Of a stretch of DNA of 5,320 nucleotides, positions 1 to 4,162 are shown piece after piece. Location: positions 58,025 through 63,344 of the forward strand of contig DJBG01000065.1 of NCBI GenBank assembly GCA_002429965.1, given 5' to 3'. The notes beneath the pieces were generated by a model. That model did no database searches and was not told where the DNA came from. It saw only the letters and a program-made list of their open reading frames with translations. Both the position numbers and the translations under genes were made by a program. Position 1 is the stretch's first letter, and every line of letters begins with the position of its first letter. Origin of the DNA: Hungatella sp. UBA5982. Lineage in GTDB: Bacteria; Bacillota; Clostridia; Lachnospirales; Lachnospiraceae.

Positions 1-185
1 TGAAGCCTGCCTTCCTTTAATTCTCTTTTTTTAATTATGGGGAAAATAACAGCCATAGGGATAAATAACAGAAATGACGCAATGCTGCGGTAAAAGACGT
101 ATGCGAAAAGCCCTGCAACTGCCAGGCCCTGAAATCCATAAAGGCACCACTGAACCGGTGTCAGAACATAGTTTTCATATCTCAA
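1..185 (-). CDS. tadB: TadB-like inner-membrane platform protein of the Tad pilus (5' part, runs off the left edge)
   Basis: Only the first 61 codons are in the window. The frame is open from a TTG at 185 to base 1 and begins MRYENYVLTPVQWC. Two hydrophobic stretches follow, at about residues 15-32 and 35-51, then a basic segment (KKRELKEGR) facing the cytoplasm. In clostridial Tad loci the gene directly after the CpaF ATPase is normally TadB, a T2SS-F-domain membrane protein that anchors the motor and moves pilin out of the membrane; the aromatic and Gly pattern (LYGFQG, FAYVFYRS) fits such N-termini. The T2SS-F domain itself lies outside the window, so the name rests mainly on position and the membrane pattern. 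The gene overlaps the end of tadA by 11 bases, which suggests translational coupling. The ATG at 178 is in another frame and hits a stop after five codons, so TTG is the best start. Its ribosome binding site is weak (AGCAGG). Confidence 0.72.
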   Translation of the reverse strand, partial: MRYENYVLTPVQWCLYGFQGLAVAGLFAYVFYRSIASFLLFIPMAVIFPIIKKRELKEGRL

Positions 186-1395
186 TGCCTGCTGCTTTAA
201 GTTTTTCGGTGTTTTGAATGGTACCCACTTTTTTAAGACTGCCCTGAACAGCCTGTCCTCCCTCCCGGTTCTCATAATCCTCCTCAAACCTGTATAACGG
301 ATTAAGCCTGATTTCTCCGCTTTCATAACCAATTACCTCCACAATGGACAGGACCCTCCTGCTTTTATCTCTGAGCCGCCCTAGATGAATTAAAATATCA
401 ATTGCTGCCGCGACCTGGCTTCTGACCGCTGCCAATGGGATATCTGCTCCCATAAGCACCATGGTCTCCAGCCTGGAAAGCATGTCCCTTGGGCTGTTTC
501 CATGACCGGTGCTAAGGCTTCCGTCATGTCCGGTGTTCATGGCCGATATCATATCCAAAGCCTCCTTTCCCCTCACCTCTCCAACGATAATTCTGGAAGG
601 ATTCATCCTCAAAGCCGCCCTGATCAGATCTCCGATGGTCACCTCCCCGTCCCCTTCCCCATTGGCCTCTCTTGTTTCCAGCCTCACCAGATTCGGAATA
701 TGGGTAATCTTCAATTCCGCAGAATCTTCAATGGTTACGATCCGCTCCTCCCGGGGGATATAGGCGGACAGGGCATTGAGAAAGGTACTTTTTCCGGAAT
801 TGGTCCCCCCGCTGATAAAAATATTGTAGCCTGCCTCTACTATGCATTTCAGGAAATTTGCAGCCTCTTCCGTAACCGAGTCCAGCTTTAACAGCCTTGC
901 CATAGTAATGGGCTTGGGGAATTTCCGGATGGTCACTGCGGGGCCGTCCAGCGCAATGGGGGGCAGCACCACATGAACCCTGGAACCATCAGGCAGCCTT
1001 GCATCCGCGATGGGCCTTGATACATTTACTGTACGGTTTACTCTGCTGACGATCTGCTGGATGGTGTCCTCCAACTGTTCCTGGCTGTCATAGACTCTGC
1101 CCAACTGCTCCATGCGTCCGTTCCTCTCCACAAAGATGCGGTTCGCCCCATTCACCATGATCTCCGTCACATCCTCGTCATCCACCAGCTCCTGAAGGGC
1201 CCCCAGCCGCCGGAATGAATCAAAAAGCCGGCCCCGGAGCTCCGTCTTACCTTTTAGGGGCAGAAAACTGCCTTGCCCATATTCCAGAATTCTACGGTCT
1301 AAGATAGCATAAAGCTCCTCATCAGTTACCTGCTGCCGTTCATCCAGCTCTCTCATGATTTCTTCCCGCAGTTTCCTTCTCTCATCATCATCCAT
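175..1395 (-). CDS. tadA: Tad pilus assembly motor ATPase, CpaF/TadA family
   Basis: A cytoplasmic hexameric secretion ATPase of the type II/IV secretion superfamily; it hydrolyses ATP to drive pilin assembly through TadB/TadC. All family motifs are visible in the 406 residues. The CpaF-type N-terminal domain includes LVDDEDVTEIMVNG at 70-83. Walker A is GGTNSGKS at 196-203 with Lys202. The Asp box is TIEDSAEL at 221-228, Walker B is RIIVGEVRG at 268-276 with Glu273, and the His box is TGHDGSLSTGH at 288-298. The C-terminal QNTEKLKAAGI is typical of Gram-positive CpaF proteins. Length is normal and no key residue is missing. The ATG at 1395 is preceded by AAGGGGGAA at good spacing. It starts 33 bases after the tadZ-like gene ends and overlaps the downstream tadB, so it belongs to one operon. 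CpaF versus other T4SS-type ATPases is settled by the neighbouring tadV, tadZ and tadB-like genes. Confidence 0.96.
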   Translation of the reverse strand: MDDDERRKLREEIMRELDERQQVTDEELYAILDRRILEYGQGSFLPLKGKTELRGRLFDSFRRLGALQELVDDEDVTEIMVNGANRIFVERNGRMEQLGRVYDSQEQLEDTIQQIVSRVNRTVNVSRPIADARLPDGSRVHVVLPPIALDGPAVTIRKFPKPITMARLLKLDSVTEEAANFLKCIVEAGYNIFISGGTNSGKSTFLNALSAYIPREERIVTIEDSAELKITHIPNLVRLETREANGEGDGEVTIGDLIRAALRMNPSRIIVGEVRGKEALDMISAMNTGHDGSLSTGHGNSPRDMLSRLETMVLMGADIPLAAVRSQVAAAIDILIHLGRLRDKSRRVLSIVEVIGYESGEIRLNPLYRFEEDYENREGGQAVQGSLKKVGTIQNTEKLKAAGIEI

Positions 1396-1428
1396 GGCCG
1401 TTCCCCCTTGTTCAATCCCTTTTACAGC

Positions 1429-2430
1429 TTATGGCTGCTTCCTCAATAGCTGTCTTGTATAATCCCCTAATTCTCCCCATAAAAGCTGTTCCAGATAATT
1501 GTCTTTCCGGCTGAAGCTGCAGTGATAGGGTGGTTTTATTTTCTGAATCCGGTCCTTCAAAGACCCACGGCCGGATGACATCAGGTATTCCTCAAACTCT
1601 TCTATCTTTGCTGCGGATACGCAGTCATCCTTTACCGGCATGTATACCACATCACATACCTCCAGCACCTCTGCCGCTTTCTTACCGAATTGGCCTAAAT
1701 CCAGAATGATGGACTCATAAACGCCTTCCCTGGCAATGTGGGTTACCAGCTCCGCCATCATCTGCCCGGTCACCTGGCAAAGATCCTCAGGGTATTGCAC
1801 CGGCGGCACATAATCCAGCTCTCCCCAGGTATAGACGACGGATCCAAGGCGTACCCAGCGAAAACCTTCCTGGCTGTAATAATACAAAAGATCAGATAAA
1901 CCACCCCTGTACTCTTCTCCGATCAACCGCCCGAATCCGGAACAATCCTCTAAATTTAAATAAAGGACCTTTAAATCCCGGGCCAGCAACTGTCCCATGG
2001 TAAGGGAAAAAGAAGTCTTTAAGCACCGGTTGATGGGAGAATATACTCCAATGGTCCTGCCTGCCTTTGATACCATGGCATATCCCGGATCTCCGGGATC
2101 GTCACAGTAATACTTCATCACCTCACGCATTAAGCTGTCCGCAGCCTGATACTTATAAACACTTGGATACGGTCCTTCCGGAGGAGCTGCCTCACCGTCC
2201 GCCAGCATGACCACATAGGCGGCACCTGTTTTTTCTATTTCCTCCCTGGGAATGGAGGTACTAATGAGCAAAAGCTCTATCTTATGGTCTTCTCCATAAG
2301 TCTTTAGCCGATCCAGGGCAGTAAATGCCATAACCGTGAACGGGACCTGCTCCTTTTGGTTTACAAATTCCGTGAACCTCTCCGTATACAAAGGGTCTGT
2401 ATCATAAACCGCCATCACTCTCTTTGCCAA
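1429..2430 (-). CDS. tadZ: TadZ/CpaE-like pilus localisation protein with degenerate P-loop
   Basis: A 333-residue protein with the two-part layout of TadZ/CpaE: an atypical receiver-like domain (about 1-110) and a MinD/ParA-like ATPase domain (about 125-330). TadZ places the Tad machine in the cell, usually at a pole. In the receiver part the acidic pair is present (Asp10, Asp12) and a KPF-like Lys is at 93, but the usual phospho-Asp position is Ser57 (ISTSIP), so phosphorylation is unlikely. In the ATPase part the Walker A region reads GVYSPINRCLKTS at 128-140: Lys138-Thr139 remain, but the Gly before them is Leu and the KGG signature Lys is gone. A Walker B-like strand (IILDLG, Asp244) is present. 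The start is TTG at 2430, chosen because a perfect AAGGAGG sits 7 bases upstream; the ATG at 2415 is too far. The gene lies between tadV and tadA. Nucleotide binding is doubtful; the assignment rests on fold pattern and context. Confidence 0.85.
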   Translation of the reverse strand: MAKRVMAVYDTDPLYTERFTEFVNQKEQVPFTVMAFTALDRLKTYGEDHKIELLLISTSIPREEIEKTGAAYVVMLADGEAAPPEGPYPSVYKYQAADSLMREVMKYYCDDPGDPGYAMVSKAGRTIGVYSPINRCLKTSFSLTMGQLLARDLKVLYLNLEDCSGFGRLIGEEYRGGLSDLLYYYSQEGFRWVRLGSVVYTWGELDYVPPVQYPEDLCQVTGQMMAELVTHIAREGVYESIILDLGQFGKKAAEVLEVCDVVYMPVKDDCVSAAKIEEFEEYLMSSGRGSLKDRIQKIKPPYHCSFSRKDNYLEQLLWGELGDYTRQLLRKQP

Positions 2431-2468
2431 AGCTAAACCTCCTTATTTTGTATACTAGTAAATTAAGC

Positions 2469-2486
2469 GGATATGTTTTCATATCC
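2469..2486 (-). repeat. perfect 7-bp stem with 4-base loop between tadV and tadZ
   Basis: On the minus strand the sequence reads GGATATG-AAAA-CATATCC, a perfect stem-loop about 45 bases after the tadV stop and 38 bases before the tadZ start. No U-run follows (GCTTAATTT), so it is not an ordinary intrinsic terminator. It could be an mRNA processing or stability element between the two genes, or a protein-binding dyad. The right arm of the dyad also overlaps a weak promoter-like pair, TTGGAT-N17-TAATTT, which I do not consider convincing. Confidence 0.5.
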
Positions 2487-2531
2487 AACTGATCAGCAAA
2501 TGGAAGGTTGAAAAAAGCTTTTCCCTCAGCC

Positions 2532-3089
2532 TTATCCTAAAAAAACCATAGAACCCAGCGTACCCAAAAACAGGCACAGACCCAAAGGTATCACCACATC
2601 ATATCCATCCCGGTCAGGATCGTAGTAGGTTGTAAGATTCCCTGTTTGAAATACGTGCCTGATATAGGCAAGAAGACAGGAAAGGCGGGTGAAAAGGATT
2701 CCACTCCCTGCCAATTTGATAAAGGACCAGAAAGCCCCTATAAGAAAACCAAGTCCAACTGCCAAAGCACCCGCTTTAAGTCCCAGAAAGCCGCATATGA
2801 GAGCAGTCAGCTTGATATCTCCCGCACCGATCATACGGCACAGGAATAGTAAAAAGAATATCCCTGTCACAATTACAAGCCTCAGCAAGAACAGAAGGCC
2901 GCCCAAAGAATTCTCTGGCCCAGGGATTTCAAGCAGAATGCCAAGAATGATTCCTGAAAGCACCAGCCAGTTGGGTATGCGGTGTTCCCGGACATCATAA
3001 AAAGCTCCTACCCCTAAAATCAGCAGCAAAATAACATACCGAACGATACAATCCCCCTCTTTACATAAAATTTTAACATTGGAATTCAC
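2532..3089 (-). CDS. tadV: TadV/CpaA prepilin peptidase (A24 family), start uncertain
   Basis: An integral membrane aspartic peptidase that cleaves the leader of Flp pilins and pseudopilins. Both catalytic aspartates are visible: Asp32 in AFYDVREHRIPNWL and Asp91 in the GxGD motif GAGDIKL (88-94). Four to six hydrophobic segments lie at about 17-35, 41-53, 63-85, 95-122 and 162-183. There is no N-terminal methylase domain, so it is the short TadV/CpaA form, with normal size and C-terminus (IPLGLCLFLG). It is the first gene of the pilus operon. The coordinates use the GTG at 3089, the only ordinary start codon upstream of the first membrane segment, but it has no ribosome binding site. A good AGGGGG (3053-3058) sits five bases before ATC at 3045-3047, which would give the expected short N-terminus (IVRYVILLL). 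The next standard start, TTG at 3029, would cut into the first membrane segment. Function is clear; the start is not. Confidence 0.93.
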   Translation of the reverse strand: MNSNVKILCKEGDCIVRYVILLLILGVGAFYDVREHRIPNWLVLSGIILGILLEIPGPENSLGGLLFLLRLVIVTGIFFLLFLCRMIGAGDIKLTALICGFLGLKAGALAVGLGFLIGAFWSFIKLAGSGILFTRLSCLLAYIRHVFQTGNLTTYYDPDRDGYDVVIPLGLCLFLGTLGSMVFLG

Positions 3090-3109
3090 GCTGGAAAAAT
3101 CAGCTTTGG

Positions 3110-3133
3110 ATTATGGAATCAAGCATCCATAAT
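3110..3133 (-). repeat. 8-bp dyad in the predicted tad operon leader
   Basis: The arms ATTATGGA and TCCATAAT are perfect inverted copies separated by eight bases. The dyad sits about 50-70 bases downstream of the predicted tad transcription start and 20 bases upstream of the GTG at 3089. It could fold as a leader hairpin or serve as an operator. It has no U-run on either strand, so it does not look like a terminator. Confidence 0.45.
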
Positions 3134-3157
3134 TCTTTGAAAACTATTGAAATGCTG

Positions 3158-3172
3158 TATGCGGAACGCATA
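3158..3172 (-). repeat. TATGCG/CGCATA dyad just downstream of the predicted tad transcription start
   Basis: The plus strand reads TATGCG-GAA-CGCATA, a perfect 6-bp dyad with a 3-base centre. In the predicted tad transcript it covers about +10 to +24, where a bound repressor would block transcription, or it would form a small hairpin near the 5' end. It also touches the -10 of a weaker candidate plus-strand promoter (TTGAAA 3147-3152, 18 bases, TATAAG 3171-3176). Confidence 0.45.
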
Positions 3173-3187
3173 TAAGAATGTGCCTTT

Positions 3188-3216
3188 ATTATGCACAAGG
3201 GGAAATGAAATGTCAA
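3188..3216 (-). promoter_or_regulatory. sigma-A-type promoter of the tad operon
   Basis: On the minus strand a perfect -35 box TTGACA (3211-3216) is separated by exactly 17 bases from CATAAT (3188-3193), five of six matches to the -10 consensus. The transcript would start near 3181 and reach tadV after a leader of about 90 bases if GTG 3089 is used, or about 135 if the ATC at 3047 is used. No other promoter of comparable quality was seen upstream of tadV. The leader shows no c-di-GMP-I riboswitch pattern by eye. Confidence 0.7.
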
Positions 3217-3365
3217 CTGTTTTTTATAAGAAACATTGTATACATTCTTTTATTTGGTTTTTTGAAATCAAAGGCTACTCTGTTATTTTATTGTCATTTT
3301 CAACAATTTTTTTCATTAATTTCCCTTTTTCGCAGCATAAATCACAAAATTCCGGCAGTAAAACA

Positions 3366-3394
3366 TTGACGTTATCCTCCTGGGATGGTAAAAT
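3366..3394 (+). promoter_or_regulatory. sigma-A-type promoter of the ArsR-family gene with extended -10
   Basis: TTGACG (3366-3371) is followed by a 17-base spacer and TAAAAT (3389-3394), with TGG directly before the -10 giving an extended -10 element. Both boxes match five of six consensus positions. Transcription would start at about 3400-3402, leaving a leader of about 35 bases that contains the palindrome at 3399-3420 and the AAGGAGG ribosome binding site. Confidence 0.72.
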
Positions 3395-3398
3395 ACAA

Positions 3399-3420
3399 TT
3401 AGTTTAATTTTTTAAACCAA
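3399..3420 (+). promoter_or_regulatory. operator-like palindrome at the transcription start of the ArsR-family gene
   Basis: The core GTTTAA-TTTT-TTAAAC is a perfect 6-bp dyad. It extends to TTAGTTTAA / TTAAACCAA, nine positions per arm with one mismatch. It lies right at the predicted transcription start, between the -10 box and the ribosome binding site. ArsR-family dimers commonly bind AT-rich dyads overlapping their own promoters, so autorepression is the likely reading; this is inference from position and symmetry. Confidence 0.5.
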
Positions 3421-3435
3421 AGGAGGAATCCACCG

Positions 3436-3816
3436 ATGCATGCCGAGGATTTTAATGAACTTTTCCAGAATTGCATGCCAATTTTTATCGCTCTCGGAGA
3501 CGAAGTCCGGCTGACCATTATTGAGGTTCTCGCCTATACAGGTCTTTATGATGACTTAGGAAACGACGTTTCAAGCATTAAAGAAGACCTAAGCATAAGG
3601 CCCAGGCGGGGAATGAATGTAAAGGAAATCACGGAAATGACCCGGTTGTCCCGCCCTGCTATTTCCCATCATTTAAAGATTTTAAAAAAAGCAGGCCTTG
3701 TGAATGTCCGCCAGGAGGGAACAGCTAATTATTACTACCTGACCATTGGAGACAGCACAAAAAAGCTCTGTTCTCTGGGGCAATATTTACAGGAGCTAAT
3801 AAACCAGGTTACATAA
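3436..3816 (+). CDS. ArsR/SmtB-family winged-helix transcriptional regulator
   Basis: A 126-residue DNA-binding protein. The ArsR-family helix signature ALGDEVRLTIIEVL is at 19-32. The recognition helix region is MTRLSRPAISHHLKILKKAGLV at 68-89, and the wing (NVRQEGTANYYYLT) follows at 90-103. The classical alpha-3 metal motif (ELCVCDL) is absent: the corresponding stretch is MNVKEIT. The only cysteines are Cys13 and Cys112, so there is no obvious metal site. About 20 extra, partly charged residues (AYTGLYDDLG to RPRRG, 33-59) lengthen the segment before the recognition helices compared with typical members. The ATG at 3436 has AAGGAGG nine bases upstream. It is transcribed away from the tad operon and towards the yaaL/GH13 pair, 101 bases ahead. 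Its own promoter and a palindrome upstream suggest autoregulation. The inducer and targets cannot be read from the sequence. Confidence 0.88.
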   Translation: MHAEDFNELFQNCMPIFIALGDEVRLTIIEVLAYTGLYDDLGNDVSSIKEDLSIRPRRGMNVKEITEMTRLSRPAISHHLKILKKAGLVNVRQEGTANYYYLTIGDSTKKLCSLGQYLQELINQVT

Positions 3817-3867
3817 ATTATAAAAGATATACAGGTAAAATATGAATAAAGTGCCATTTTCCAGACA

Positions 3868-3890
3868 TACTGAATTTATAGCATTCGGTA
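3868..3890 (+). repeat. imperfect 8-bp dyad between the regulator and yaaL
   Basis: TACTGAAT and ATTCGGTA pair over eight positions, one of them a G-U pair in RNA, around a seven-base loop. The following AAAAATTATAAAAT is A-rich on the plus strand, so it is not a plus-strand intrinsic terminator. It lies 28 bases before the yaaL start. No convincing promoter was found in this 101-base gap, so yaaL may be read through from the regulator promoter. Confidence 0.3.
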
Positions 3891-3917
3891 AAAATTATAA
3901 AATCTGGAGATGATAAA

Positions 3918-4136
3918 ATGAAACATGGTCTTTTAAAAAAACATCTGGTCCTATCAGAGGAAGAGCGGAATTTAAGGCGTGAGATCGAACGTTCTAAAAC
4001 CGCCATTGATTCCGCCAGAAACCACTTTGAACATGTGGTTGACCCAACGCTTATTGATTGTTATATCTACGAACTTAACGCTGCACAGCTGCGTTACCAG
4101 TTCCTTCTGCGACGCTTTAAAAGCCGGGAGGTATAA
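3918..4136 (+). CDS. yaaL: YaaL-family small protein (DUF2508)
   Basis: A 72-residue soluble, highly charged, mostly helical protein. The family pattern is visible in the second half: VVDPTLIDCYIYELNAAQLR at 40-59, followed by YQFLLRRFKSREV. The N-terminal half (KKHLVLSEEERNLRREIERSK) looks like an amphipathic helix that could pair with the second one. YaaL proteins are widespread in Firmicutes, and their biochemical role is not established. Length is normal for the family. The ATG at 3918 has GGAG eight bases upstream. The GH13 gene follows after 26 bases, so the two are probably cotranscribed. In Bacillus the gene sits beside recR and bofA; here that context is missing, so the pairing with a glycosidase is local to this lineage. 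Confidence 0.82.
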   Translation: MKHGLLKKHLVLSEEERNLRREIERSKTAIDSARNHFEHVVDPTLIDCYIYELNAAQLRYQFLLRRFKSREV

Positions 4137-4162
4137 ACTACTATAATCTGGAGGATAAGTAT

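Larger units (their letters stand above)
3090..3435. other. AT-rich divergent intergenic region between tadV and the ArsR-family gene
   Basis: These 346 bases hold the divergent promoters for the pilus operon and the regulator gene, two leader dyads, and an operator-like palindrome, each listed separately. The part from about 3217 to 3365 is very AT-rich and shows only weak dyads such as TTTGA-AA-TCAAA near 3265 and ATTGT/ACAAT near 3291-3308. Short overlapping plus-strand frames cross it, but I do not consider any of them an established gene. Confidence 0.6.

Noticed and set aside
502..891. Plus-strand open frames opposite the motor ATPase (also 509-763)
   Set aside because: They lie antisense to well-supported conserved domains (Walker B and His box region), have no family features and are shadow frames.
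2505..2530. Terminator-like AAAAGCTTTT element after tadV
   Set aside because: The self-complementary part is short and AT-only around an AAGCTT centre, with no GC-rich stem; readthrough is needed for the operon.
2646..3000. Two plus-strand frames opposite the prepilin peptidase
   Set aside because: They are antisense to conserved A24 peptidase motifs, overlap each other, and are low-complexity basic or proline-rich products.
3090..3187. c-di-GMP-I riboswitch in the tad leader
   Set aside because: Such riboswitches do control pili in some clostridia, but the leader has none of the conserved GEMM core sequences visible by eye.
3288..3318. Terminator-like ATTGT/ACAAT stem followed by a T-run
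   Set aside because: Only five AU-rich pairs with an eight-base loop; too weak, and no gene ends just upstream of it.
3818..4006. Minus-strand 62-codon frame
   Set aside because: It overlaps the start of yaaL on the opposite strand and has no recognisable features.
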